Shown piece after piece: positions 1 through 6,640 of a DNA stretch of 8,119 nucleotides. The notes under the pieces are model-generated. The model saw only the letters and a list, made by a program, of their open reading frames with translations. It ran no database searches and was not told where the DNA came from. The stretch spans positions 1 to 8,119 of the forward strand of contig JAIOJO010000444.1 of assembly GCA_019911985.1 (NCBI GenBank), given 5' to 3'. Numbering within the stretch: the stretch's first letter is position 1; every line of letters starts with the position of its first letter. The DNA comes from Sulfuricellaceae bacterium (GTDB lineage Bacteria > Pseudomonadota > Gammaproteobacteria > Burkholderiales > UBA9220). The position numbers and the translations under genes are program-made.

Positions 1-308
1 ATGGTGTAGATATGCACCATCAGCGAGACGAATGTCACCACCAGCATCATCGTCACCGACAGGCGGTCGATCAGGAAACCGATCTCGAAGCGCGACTCAC
101 CCGAAGTCATCCAAGTGTAGACGGCGCCGTTGAAGCTGTGGCCGGCCAGCACGTCCTGGAAGATCGCGACGGAAGCGAACAGCGACACCGCCACGCCGAG
201 TATCGCGACCCAATGGGTGGCGCGGCGGCCGATGGCACGGCCGAAGAAGCCGGCAATCGCGGCACCGGCCAAGGGGGCCAGGGGTACCAGCAGGTAGAGA
301 TTTTGCAT
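1..308 (-). CDS. nuoL: NADH-quinone oxidoreductase subunit L, N-terminal part (runs off the window)
   Basis: NuoL is a large antiporter-like membrane subunit at the distal end of the complex I membrane arm and takes part in proton translocation. About 102 residues are visible, beginning MQNLYLLVPLAPLAGAAI, a typical NuoL start. Three hydrophobic stretches can be seen, at about residues 3-22, 32-51 and 81-100. They are separated by a basic GRAIGRR turn and by a polar loop containing YTWM and FLIDRLS, the latter a hallmark of the family. The frame is open to the window edge; the C-terminal part lies outside. I chose the ATG at 308 because family members usually begin with this sequence. An in-frame ATG at 317 would add MTA. 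Neither start has a clear Shine-Dalgarno sequence. The gene follows nuoK after a spacer that holds inverted heptamer repeats, so its translation or mRNA stability may be set separately (inference). Confidence 0.93.
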   Translation of the reverse strand, partial: MQNLYLLVPLAPLAGAAIAGFFGRAIGRRATHWVAILGVAVSLFASVAIFQDVLAGHSFNGAVYTWMTSGESRFEIGFLIDRLSVTMMLVVTFVSLMVHIYT

Positions 309-330
309 CGCTGTCATAGCATTCAGTTCG

Positions 331-365
331 GTAATGAGGAATGGGAGATGAGCGATGGGTAAAAT
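331..365 (+). repeat. Degenerate heptamer repeat array, arm 1
   Basis: Read on the plus strand this is a run of 7-base units: GTAATGA, GGAATGG, GAGATGA, GCGATGG and a decayed GTAAAAT. The consensus is GNNATGR, with variable second and third bases and a conserved ATG core. It lies in the nuoK-nuoL spacer and faces a matching array on the other strand at 385-418. Seven-base degenerate repeats in intergenic DNA are known in several bacteria, such as the STRR elements of cyanobacteria, but I cannot assign this one to a named family. Confidence 0.7.
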
Positions 366-420
366 ACGCGGACGGCCCGTGCCGCTTTACTCATTCCCCA
401 TTTCCCATTACCCATTCCTC
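336..420 (-). promoter_or_regulatory. Long imperfect hairpin in the nuoK-nuoL spacer
   Basis: In the transcript, GAGGAATGGG (420-411) pairs perfectly with CCCATTCCTC (345-336). Inside, 403-392 pairs imperfectly with 346-357, leaving one repeat unit (410-404) bulged. GTAAA (390-386) pairs with TTTAC (363-359). A GC-rich tip at 385-368 pairs GCGG with CCGC and ACG with CGT. The structure begins just after the nuoK stop codon and ends about 20-28 bases before the nuoL start. Such a structure could protect the upstream message, attenuate transcription or lower nuoL translation. It could equally be only a by-product of inverted repeats. The pairing is seen by eye; the function is inference. Confidence 0.55.
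385..418 (-). repeat. Degenerate heptamer repeat array, arm 2 (inverted relative to arm 1)
   Basis: Read on the minus strand from 418 downward, the units are GGAATGG, GTAATGG, GAAATGG, GGAATGA and a decayed GTAAAG. They follow the same GNNATGR consensus as the array at 331-365 but in opposite orientation. The array starts four bases after the nuoK stop codon. Both arrays end in a GTAAA-type unit at the centre, so the whole element is symmetrical around the GC-rich core at 368-385. Confidence 0.7.
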
Positions 421-421
421 G

Positions 422-727
422 CTATCCTTTCAGTTGATCCAAATCTTCCACGTCGACGCTCGCGATATTGCGGAACAGCGCCACTAAAATAGCCAAGCCG
501 ATAGCCGCCTCGGCCGCCGCCACCGTCAAGATGAAAAAGACGAAAATCTGCCCGGCGCTATCCCCCAGGTAATGGGAGAAGGCGATGAAATTCATGTTCA
601 CCGCCAGCAGCATCAACTCGATCGCCATCAGCAGCACGATCAGATTTTTGCGGTTGAGGAATATCCCCACCACGCTGATCGCGAACAGCAACGCGCCGAG
701 TATCAAAAAATGCGACAGGCTCAGCAT
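422..727 (-). CDS. nuoK: NADH-quinone oxidoreductase subunit K
   Basis: NuoK is a small inner-membrane subunit of complex I, related to MrpC of multi-subunit Na+/H+ antiporters, and forms part of the proton path between NuoJ/NuoA and NuoN. The 101-residue product has the usual family length and three membrane segments at about residues 3-23, 28-48 and 60-86. The two membrane glutamates known to be essential in this family are present, as Glu37 in MAIEL and Glu73 in AAAEAAIG. The start at 727 lies one base after the nuoJ stop (TGAGATG), with AAGGAG nine bases upstream inside the end of nuoJ, so translation is probably coupled to nuoJ. The C-terminal tail VDVEDLDQLKG is polar and typical. The gene is intact and the identification is firm. 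Confidence 0.98.
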   Translation of the reverse strand: MLSLSHFLILGALLFAISVVGIFLNRKNLIVLLMAIELMLLAVNMNFIAFSHYLGDSAGQIFVFFILTVAAAEAAIGLAILVALFRNIASVDVEDLDQLKG

Positions 728-728
728 C

Positions 729-1340
729 TCATTCGTCTCCTTCGGCCGCGCCGCGCCGCTCCGACGGCATGGAGATCAGGCGTACCCGGTCTTCGCGCCG
801 CACCGACACTTGCTGGGCCGGATTCTGGTATTTGGTGGTCTTGCGCTTGCGCATGGTGATCGCAATTGCCGCAATCATCGCCACCAGCAAAATCACCGCG
901 GCAATCTCAAACGGGTAGACGTAATCGGTGTAGAGCAAGCGCCCCAACTCCTTGGTATTGCTGTAGCCGGCCGGATGCGACGACGCGATCGCGTCGAAGC
1001 CCCTGCTTTTCAAGGCCAACACCATTTCTACGGCCATCAGCACACCGACGCCCAGGCTCAAGGGCAGATAATTCCAGAATCCGGCGCGCAGCTTCTCGAT
1101 ATTGATGTCTATCGTCATCACCACGAACAGGAACAGTACCGTCACCGCACCGACGTAGACCAGCACCAGCGTGATCGCCAGGAATTCCGCTTCGAGCAGC
1201 AGCCAGATACCGGCGGCGGTAACGAACGCCAGAACCAGCAACAATACGGCATGCACCGTATTCCGCGCGGTAACCACCCCCACCGCCGAGGCGAGCAGGA
1301 TTGCCGAAAATGCGTAGAACACCAGCGTGACGAAACTCAT
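729..1340 (-). CDS. nuoJ: NADH-quinone oxidoreductase subunit J
   Basis: NuoJ (ND6 homologue) is a membrane subunit of complex I next to NuoA, K and H. It helps link quinone reduction to the proton-pumping arm. From the ATG at 1340 the product has 203 residues and starts MSFVTLVFYAFSAILL, as family members do. Membrane segments lie at about residues 4-24, 28-49, 54-77, 91-110 and 143-163. The conserved third segment LVYVGAVTVLFLFVVM (60-75) is present; in solved structures this helix carries the pi-bulge involved in coupling. The frame is open eight codons further upstream to a TTG at 1364, but that start adds polar residues unlike the family and is rejected. The Shine-Dalgarno is weak (AGG three bases upstream, a purine run GGGAAAG before it). 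The C-terminal tail after about residue 163 is strongly basic and hydrophilic, likely cytoplasmic. A 99-base spacer separates the gene from nuoI. Confidence 0.96.
   Translation of the reverse strand: MSFVTLVFYAFSAILLASAVGVVTARNTVHAVLLLVLAFVTAAGIWLLLEAEFLAITLVLVYVGAVTVLFLFVVMTIDINIEKLRAGFWNYLPLSLGVGVLMAVEMVLALKSRGFDAIASSHPAGYSNTKELGRLLYTDYVYPFEIAAVILLVAMIAAIAITMRKRKTTKYQNPAQQVSVRREDRVRLISMPSERRGAAEGDE
737..742 (-). promoter_or_regulatory. Shine-Dalgarno of nuoK, within the end of nuoJ
   Basis: AAGGAG sits nine bases before the nuoK ATG at 727 and lies inside the last codons of nuoJ. It settles the nuoK start in favour of the ATG followed by CTG AGC, rather than the out-of-frame ATG at 732, which reads only three codons. 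Confidence 0.75.
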
Positions 1341-1439
1341 AGACCTGCTTTCCCAACGCGGCAAGCTAAGCGCTTTTTGCCTAATTGTTGTATTTCATGT
1401 GTTTTCAAAACCATATTTCCGGCATCCAGTGTCCGCACA
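1341..1439 (-). other. nuoI-nuoJ spacer, relatively AT-rich
   Basis: This 99-base gap is one of the two long gaps in the window. Its middle (about 1370-1420) is much richer in A and T than the genes around it. In the transcribed direction it contains TTGAAAACACATG, followed by AT-rich sequence but no convincing -10 hexamer. A small inverted repeat, GGCAA (1360-1364) with TTGCC (1377-1381), could make a weak stem. No open frame or terminator is evident. An internal promoter is possible but not shown. Confidence 0.4.
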
Positions 1440-1931
1440 TCAGCGGTACTTGGCATCCGCCTCCCTATCCATGGCGATTTGCGCTTCTTCGCGGTCGCCC
1501 ACGGCCAGCAGCCTATCCTTGGTGTAATACAGGTCGCCGCGTTTTTCGCCGTGGTAATCGAAAATCCGGGTTTCGACGATGGAATCCACCGGACAGGACT
1601 CTTCGCAGAATCCGCAGAAAATGCACTTGGTCAGGTCGATATCGTAGCGCGTGGTGCGGCGCGTGCCGTCATCGCGCTGTTCCGATTCGATGGTGATAGC
1701 CATCGCCGGGCAGACCGCTTCGCACAGTTTGCAGGCAATGCAGCGTTCCTCGCCGTTGGGGTAGCGGCGCAAGGCGTGCAGGCCGCGGAAACGCGGCGAC
1801 ATCGGCGTGCGCTCCTCGGGAAACTGCACGGTAATCTTGCGCGAGAACATGTGCCGGCCGGTGATTGCCATGCCTTTCAGCAGTTCGATCAGCAGCAAGC
1901 TGACGAAGATGTCCTTGAAGCGTTTGATCAT
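1440..1931 (-). CDS. nuoI: NADH-quinone oxidoreductase subunit I (2x[4Fe-4S] ferredoxin-like)
   Basis: NuoI (TYKY homologue) carries clusters N6a and N6b, which pass electrons from NuoG toward the terminal cluster N2 near the quinone site. The 163-residue product has the usual length for the family. Its two ferredoxin motifs are complete: Cys64, Cys67, Cys70 and Cys74 in CIACKLCEAVCP, and Cys103, Cys106, Cys109 and Cys113 in CIFCGFCEESCP. An amphipathic N-terminal segment (about residues 5-24) fits attachment to the membrane arm beside NuoH. The C-terminal part contains the conserved YYTKDRLL. The start at 1931 has a strong Shine-Dalgarno, GGAAGGA at 1944-1938, six bases upstream. The gap from the nuoH stop is 16 bases. 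The gene is intact and the assignment is firm. Confidence 0.98.
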   Translation of the reverse strand: MIKRFKDIFVSLLLIELLKGMAITGRHMFSRKITVQFPEERTPMSPRFRGLHALRRYPNGEERCIACKLCEAVCPAMAITIESEQRDDGTRRTTRYDIDLTKCIFCGFCEESCPVDSIVETRIFDYHGEKRGDLYYTKDRLLAVGDREEAQIAMDREADAKYR

Positions 1932-1947
1932 ATTTCGTCCTTCCGCC

Positions 1948-2976
1948 TCAATGGAACAGATAGCCGTAAGGCGTTTGCATGACGGCGCCCATCACCATCA
2001 GCCACACCAAGGTAACGGGAATAAACACCTTCCAGCCCAGGCGCATGATCTGATCGTAGCGGTAGCGCGGAAACGTCGCGCGGAACCACAGGAACAGGAA
2101 CAGCACGAATGCGATCTTGCCCAGCAGCCAGAACAAGGGCGGAACCCAGGTAAACGGCGCGACCGCGACCGGCGGCTCCCAGCCGCCGAGAAACATCAGC
2201 GCGGTCAGCGTGGCGACCAGGATCATATTCGCGTATTCCGCCAGGAAGAATACCGCAAACGCCATGCCGGAATATTCTACGTGGAAACCGGCGACGATTT
2301 CCGACTCGCCCTCGTCGACGTCGAAAGGCGCGCGGTTGGTTTCCGCCACGCCGGAAATCAGATACACCAGGAATAGCGGCAACAGCGGCAGCCAATACCA
2401 GTGCCAGAAGCCGCCCTGCTGGGCGTTCACGATGTCCACCAGATTCAGGCTTTGCGCCGCCATCAAGACGCCTACCAGCGCAAAGCCCATGGCGATTTCA
2501 TAGGAGACGATCTGAGCGGCGGAGCGCATGGCGCCGAGGAAGGCGTACTTGGAGTTGGATGCCCAGCCCGCGACGATCACGCCGTATACGCCCATCGAGG
2601 TAACCGCCATGATGAACAGCAGGCTGGCATCGATGTTCGCCAGCACCATTTGCGGCGTGAACGGCACCACCGCCCAAGCCAGCAGAGCCGGTGCCATGGA
2701 TAGCACGGGCGCCAAGAGGAAAAGGAACTTGTTCGCGCCGCTGGGAACGATGATTTCCTTCATCATCAGCTTCAGTCCATCGGCCAATGGCTGGATCAGG
2801 CCCTTGAAGCCCACCCGGTTCGGGCCGATGCGCAACTGCATGTAACCGATGACCTTGCGTTCGGCATAGGTCAAATAAGCCACGCCCAGCAACAACGGCA
2901 CGATGATGGCGACGATCTTCGCCAAGGTCCACACCAGCAGCCACAGCGGGCCGAAAAATCCTTGAATTTCTATCAT
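1948..2976 (-). CDS. nuoH: NADH-quinone oxidoreductase subunit H
   Basis: NuoH (ND1 homologue) is the membrane subunit that forms most of the ubiquinone entry channel with NuoD and NuoB and anchors the peripheral arm. The 342-residue product has about eight hydrophobic segments. Family signatures are present: YAERKVIGYMQLRIGPNRVG at about 37-56 and the loop AETNRAPFDVDEGESEIVAG at 211-230. The acidic residues of this loop and the E/R pairs are implicated in quinone-linked proton coupling. The frame starts at an ATG inside the ATGA overlap with the nuoG stop. No strong Shine-Dalgarno precedes it, so translational coupling to nuoG is likely (inference). The length and both ends match the family and the gene is intact. 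Confidence 0.98.
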   Translation of the reverse strand: MIEIQGFFGPLWLLVWTLAKIVAIIVPLLLGVAYLTYAERKVIGYMQLRIGPNRVGFKGLIQPLADGLKLMMKEIIVPSGANKFLFLLAPVLSMAPALLAWAVVPFTPQMVLANIDASLLFIMAVTSMGVYGVIVAGWASNSKYAFLGAMRSAAQIVSYEIAMGFALVGVLMAAQSLNLVDIVNAQQGGFWHWYWLPLLPLFLVYLISGVAETNRAPFDVDEGESEIVAGFHVEYSGMAFAVFFLAEYANMILVATLTALMFLGGWEPPVAVAPFTWVPPLFWLLGKIAFVLFLFLWFRATFPRYRYDQIMRLGWKVFIPVTLVWLMVMGAVMQTPYGYLFH

Positions 2977-5339
2977 GATGGAGTGTGTTCCGCCGTCTGC
3001 TGCTGACCCTTGGATTTTTCCACGCGAATTTCGTCGAACAGTCCGCCCAAAAGCGCCGTTTGTTCATGGCCGGCGGCGACCCGCACGCAGCCCGCGGGCA
3101 GCGTATCGTCGCAAGCTGCGCTGAGTTGAATCGCCGCGTCGCCCTGGCGTACCGTGACCGTCTCATCCTCGGACAGCCCCAGTTGCGCCAGCAGGCTGTT
3201 GTGCATCCAGGCGCGGGGCGCCGCGCTCATTTTCTGCAGCGACGCGGCGCGCCGCACCAGGCTGTCCGTCTGGTAAATGCCCACTTCGCCGATACGCTGC
3301 AGGCGGCCTCCGTCCGGCTTATCCAGCACAAGGTTCATGCCGGGACGCAAGGCGTTGCCGAGTTTGTCCGCCAGCGGCGTGTTTCCCAGCGCTTCGCTTG
3401 TCAGCGCTTCGGCATTGTCCTGGCTGAATCCGTCGAGCTCGAACAAATTACCGAGCACGCGCAGCACCTTCCAGGCGGGACGCGCCTCGCCCCGCGGCGC
3501 GACGGCGGCGCGAAAGCTTTGCGCCACGCCCTCGGTATTCACGTAGGTGCCGGCATTTTCGGCAAACGCGGCGATCGGCAGCAGCACGTCGGCAAATTCG
3601 TGGGCGCGGTGCTTGTACGCCGTCAGGGCGACGACAAACGCGCCCTGCATCGCCGCCATCGCCTGCTGGCCGTTATAGCTGTCGCGTTCGAGTTCGACGC
3701 CGAGCAGGATATAGGCTTTGCGCGGTGTAGCCAGCATTTGTCCGGCATTCAGTCCGCCCGGCGCAGGCAGCGCACCGGCCAGATAAGCGCCCACGCTGTT
3801 GGCCGCTTCGCCCAAAACGCCGAAGGCGGCGCCGCTCAAGCGGGCGGCCTCCTGGGCCAGCCGGTGCAGCAGCGCATAGCGCGGGTGGTGCTGCGCGACG
3901 TTGCCGAGCAAGACGCTGCGATTTTCGCCCGTCGTCAGGCTGGCCGCGATGGATCGCGCCGTCTCCGATACTTCGATACCGGCCAGCAAGGGCTGCACTT
4001 CGGCGTCGACCGCGGCGCGTTCACCAAGGGCTTTGACCACCTGGGCCAGGGCTTGCGCCAGCGCGTCCGGGGCCACGATCAGCTTATGCGCGACACGGCA
4101 CAGCAACGCGTCGTCCGCCACGTGGACGACGTTCAAGTGCGCGCCGCGCTTGACGGCTTGCCGCAAGCGCTGGGCTAGCAAGGGCTGTTCGCTGCGCAGC
4201 GAACTGCCGATCAGCAAAACGCGATCCAATTCCTGCAGCGAGGCAACGCTCCGGCCCAGCCAGGGTGCGCCCTGCCGGTAGGCGTCGGCGGAAAAATCGC
4301 TGTGGCGCAGCCGATGATCGACATTGCCGCTGCCCAGGCCCGTCATGAGCTTCTTCAGCAGATACAACTCTTCCACCGTGCTGCTTGGCGAAGCGAGCGC
4401 GCCCAGTTGCTCCGCGCCGACTTCCTGGCGTATCAGGTTCAAGCTATTGGCGGCGTACTCCAGCGCGTCTTTCCACTCGCATTCGCGCCATTGGCCGCCT
4501 TCCTTGATCATCGGCTTGTTCAGGCGATCCTCGCTATACAAGCCTTCATAGGAAAAACGGTCGCGGTCGGACAGCCAGCATTCGTTGACCGCGTCGTTGT
4601 CGCGCGGCAGCACGCGGTAAACCCGGTTTTGCTTGACCTGCAACGCCACATTCGAGCCCAGGCCGTCGTGGGGCGCCACGGCAGGGCGCCGCGTCAGTTC
4701 CCAGGTGCGCGCCGAGTAGCGGAAAGGCTTGCTGGTGAGCGCGCCGACCGGGCACAGGTCTATCATGTTGCCGGACAGTTCCGAAGCCACGGCACGGCCG
4801 ACGAAGGTAGTGATTTCCGAATGCTCGCCGCGATGGGCCATGCCCATTTCCATTTGCCCGGCGATTTCCTGGCCGAAGCGCACGCAGCGGGTGCACTGGA
4901 TGCAGCGCGTCATGTCGCCGGCGATGAGCGGCCCGAAGTCCTTGTTGAACACGACCCGCTTTTCTTCCTGGTAGCGAGAGCTCACGCCGCCGTAGCCGAC
5001 CGCCAAGTCCTGCAACTGGCATTCGCCGCCCTGGTCGCAGATCGGGCAATCGAGGGGATGGTTGATCAGCAGAAATTCCATCACCGATTTTTGCGCCTGC
5101 ACCGCTTTTTCGGAATGGGTGAAAATCTTCATGCCTTCGATCACCGGCGTGGCGCAAGCGGGCAAGGGCTTGCCGGCTTTTTCCACCTCGACCAGACACA
5201 TCCGGCAGTTGGCGGCAATCGACAGTTTCTTATGGAAACAAAAGCGGGGAATGTACACCCCGGCCGCCTCGGCCGCCTCGATGATGGTGCTGCCGTCGGC
5301 CACCGTCACCTGTTTTCCGTCTATCTCGATTTGCGCCAT
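2973..5339 (-). CDS. nuoG: NADH-quinone oxidoreductase subunit G
   Basis: NuoG is the largest subunit of the NADH-oxidising module and carries several Fe-S clusters of the electron chain in the cytoplasm-facing arm. The 788-residue product starts with a [2Fe-2S] ferredoxin domain with Cys34, Cys45, Cys48 and Cys62 (N1b). Next is a His-Cys cluster motif, His94, Cys98, Cys101 and Cys107 in HPLDCPICDQGGEC (N5). A [4Fe-4S] site follows with Cys146, Cys149, Cys152 and Cys196 (N4). From about residue 215 onward it resembles molybdopterin oxidoreductases, although NuoG is not known to hold molybdenum. The CxxCxxxC motif of cluster N7, known from E. coli and Thermus, is absent: residues 217-250 contain no cysteine. 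The end is a variable polar tail (KSKGQQQTAEHTPS). The ATG at 5339 follows nuoF by 29 bases, with AAGGGA at 5358-5353, a rather long 13-base spacing. The stop overlaps nuoH. Confidence 0.98.
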   Translation of the reverse strand: MAQIEIDGKQVTVADGSTIIEAAEAAGVYIPRFCFHKKLSIAANCRMCLVEVEKAGKPLPACATPVIEGMKIFTHSEKAVQAQKSVMEFLLINHPLDCPICDQGGECQLQDLAVGYGGVSSRYQEEKRVVFNKDFGPLIAGDMTRCIQCTRCVRFGQEIAGQMEMGMAHRGEHSEITTFVGRAVASELSGNMIDLCPVGALTSKPFRYSARTWELTRRPAVAPHDGLGSNVALQVKQNRVYRVLPRDNDAVNECWLSDRDRFSYEGLYSEDRLNKPMIKEGGQWRECEWKDALEYAANSLNLIRQEVGAEQLGALASPSSTVEELYLLKKLMTGLGSGNVDHRLRHSDFSADAYRQGAPWLGRSVASLQELDRVLLIGSSLRSEQPLLAQRLRQAVKRGAHLNVVHVADDALLCRVAHKLIVAPDALAQALAQVVKALGERAAVDAEVQPLLAGIEVSETARSIAASLTTGENRSVLLGNVAQHHPRYALLHRLAQEAARLSGAAFGVLGEAANSVGAYLAGALPAPGGLNAGQMLATPRKAYILLGVELERDSYNGQQAMAAMQGAFVVALTAYKHRAHEFADVLLPIAAFAENAGTYVNTEGVAQSFRAAVAPRGEARPAWKVLRVLGNLFELDGFSQDNAEALTSEALGNTPLADKLGNALRPGMNLVLDKPDGGRLQRIGEVGIYQTDSLVRRAASLQKMSAAPRAWMHNSLLAQLGLSEDETVTVRQGDAAIQLSAACDDTLPAGCVRVAAGHEQTALLGGLFDEIRVEKSKGQQQTAEHTPS

Positions 5340-5368
5340 AGTCTATTCGCTATCCCTTGCTACGCCGT

Positions 5369-6640
5369 TCACACCGAACACTTGCCGTGTTCGATGTGAT
5401 ACTCGAATTCGCCGCGAAAATGCTTGAGGAAGCCTTTCACCGGCATGGCGGCCGCGTCGCCCAGCGCGCAAATGGTGCGCCCCATGATGTTGCCGCTGAT
5501 GTCGTCCAGCAAGGCCAAGTCTTCCGGCCGCCCCTGGCCGTGCTCGATGCGATGCACCACGCGGTAGAGCCAGCCGGTGCCTTCGCGGCAGGGCGTGCAC
5601 TGGCCGCAGGATTCCTCGAAATAAAAGTAGGACAGGCGCTCCAGCGCGCGCACCATGCACACCGTCTCGTCCATCACGATCACCGCGCCGGAACCGAACA
5701 TCGAGCCGGCCTTGGCGATAGCGTCGAAGTCCATGGTCGTGTCCATCATGACATCCGCCGGCAGTACCGGCGACGACGAACCGCCGGGAATGACGGCCTT
5801 AAGCTTGTGCCCGTCGCGCACCCCGCCCGCCAGTTCCAGCAGTTCGGCGAAGGGAATCCCCATCGGCACTTCGTAGTTGCCCGGCTTGTTGACATGGCCC
5901 GACACCGAGAAAATCTTGGTGCCGCCGTTGTTGGGCTTGCCCAGTTCGAGGAATTTCTGGCCGCCGTGCTTGACGATATAGGGGATGCAGGCGTAGGTCT
6001 CGGTATTGTTGATCGTGGTGGGGCGTCCGTAGAGGCCGAAGCTCGCCGGAAAAGGCGGCTTGAAGCGCGGTTGGCCCTTCTTGCCTTCCAGCGATTCGAG
6101 CAAGGCGGTTTCCTCGCCGCAGATATACGCGCCGTAGCCATGATGGGCGTGCAAATCGAACTCGAAATCGCCGCCGCAGATGTTCTTGCCCAGAAAGCCG
6201 GCGGCGCGCGCCTCGTCCAGGGCCTGCTCGAAACGCTCGTAGGCATCCCAGATTTCGCCGTGGATGTAGTTGTAGCCGACTTTAGCCCCCAGCACGTAGG
6301 CGGCGATGGCCATGCCCTCGATCAACTGGTGCGGGTTGTAGAGCAGGATGTCGCGATCCTTGAAGGTGCCCGGCTCGCCTTCGTCGGAGTTGCACACGAT
6401 GTACTTGTCGCCGGGGAAGCTGCGCGGCATGAAGCTCCACTTCAATCCGGTGGGGAATCCCGCGCCGCCGCGTCCGCGCAGCGCCGACACCTTGACCTGG
6501 GCGATGATGTCCTCCGCCGGCATTTTTTCCGTCACCACTTTGCGCAGCGTGTCGTAGCCGCCGGTGCTGCGGTAAGTCTCCAAAGACCACGGGCGATCCA
6601 GGTGCAGGGAGTGGAGGATGACTTTCTCGGACATGTTCAT
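5369..6640 (-). CDS. nuoF: NADH-quinone oxidoreductase subunit F (NADH- and FMN-binding)
   Basis: NuoF is the electron-entry subunit: it binds NADH and FMN and passes electrons to its own [4Fe-4S] cluster N3. The 423-residue product has the expected length. The glycine-rich nucleotide-binding motif GRGGAGFPTGLKW lies at 56-68 and the FMN-contacting NSDEGEPGTFKDR at 84-96. GAYICGEETALLESLEG follows at 170-186. Cluster N3 ligands are Cys345, Cys348 and Cys351 in ESCGQCTPCREG, plus Cys391 in RTICALGD. The start ATG at 6640 overlaps the nuoE stop as ATGA, which implies coupled translation. An in-frame ATG two codons on (6634) is a possible alternative, with GGA seven bases upstream. The gene is intact. 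Confidence 0.98.
   Translation of the reverse strand: MNMSEKVILHSLHLDRPWSLETYRSTGGYDTLRKVVTEKMPAEDIIAQVKVSALRGRGGAGFPTGLKWSFMPRSFPGDKYIVCNSDEGEPGTFKDRDILLYNPHQLIEGMAIAAYVLGAKVGYNYIHGEIWDAYERFEQALDEARAAGFLGKNICGGDFEFDLHAHHGYGAYICGEETALLESLEGKKGQPRFKPPFPASFGLYGRPTTINNTETYACIPYIVKHGGQKFLELGKPNNGGTKIFSVSGHVNKPGNYEVPMGIPFAELLELAGGVRDGHKLKAVIPGGSSSPVLPADVMMDTTMDFDAIAKAGSMFGSGAVIVMDETVCMVRALERLSYFYFEESCGQCTPCREGTGWLYRVVHRIEHGQGRPEDLALLDDISGNIMGRTICALGDAAAMPVKGFLKHFRGEFEYHIEHGKCSV

Noticed and set aside
12..362. Plus-strand open frame (116 codons) at the left edge
   Set aside because: It is antisense to the start of nuoL, which has clear NuoL sequence and hydrophobic segments.
331..420. CRISPR array
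   Set aside because: Units are only seven bases, contiguous without spacers, degenerate and in opposing orientation.
1360..1381. Small inverted repeat GGCAA/TTGCC upstream of nuoJ as a terminator
   Set aside because: The stem is only five pairs and no T run follows on the transcribed strand, so it would not be a credible terminator.
585..1982. Long plus-strand open frame (465 codons) opposite nuoK, nuoJ and nuoI
   Set aside because: It runs across three real genes and two spacers on the other strand, with low-complexity His/Gln/Arg-rich translation and no family motif.
2985..4178. Plus-strand open frame (397 codons) opposite nuoG
   Set aside because: Antisense shadow of the high-GC nuoG gene; no domain or ribosome-binding site recognised.
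4302..5399. Plus-strand open frame (365 codons) opposite the 5' half of nuoG
   Set aside because: Same reason: reverse of conserved ferredoxin-domain codons, with no recognisable protein family.
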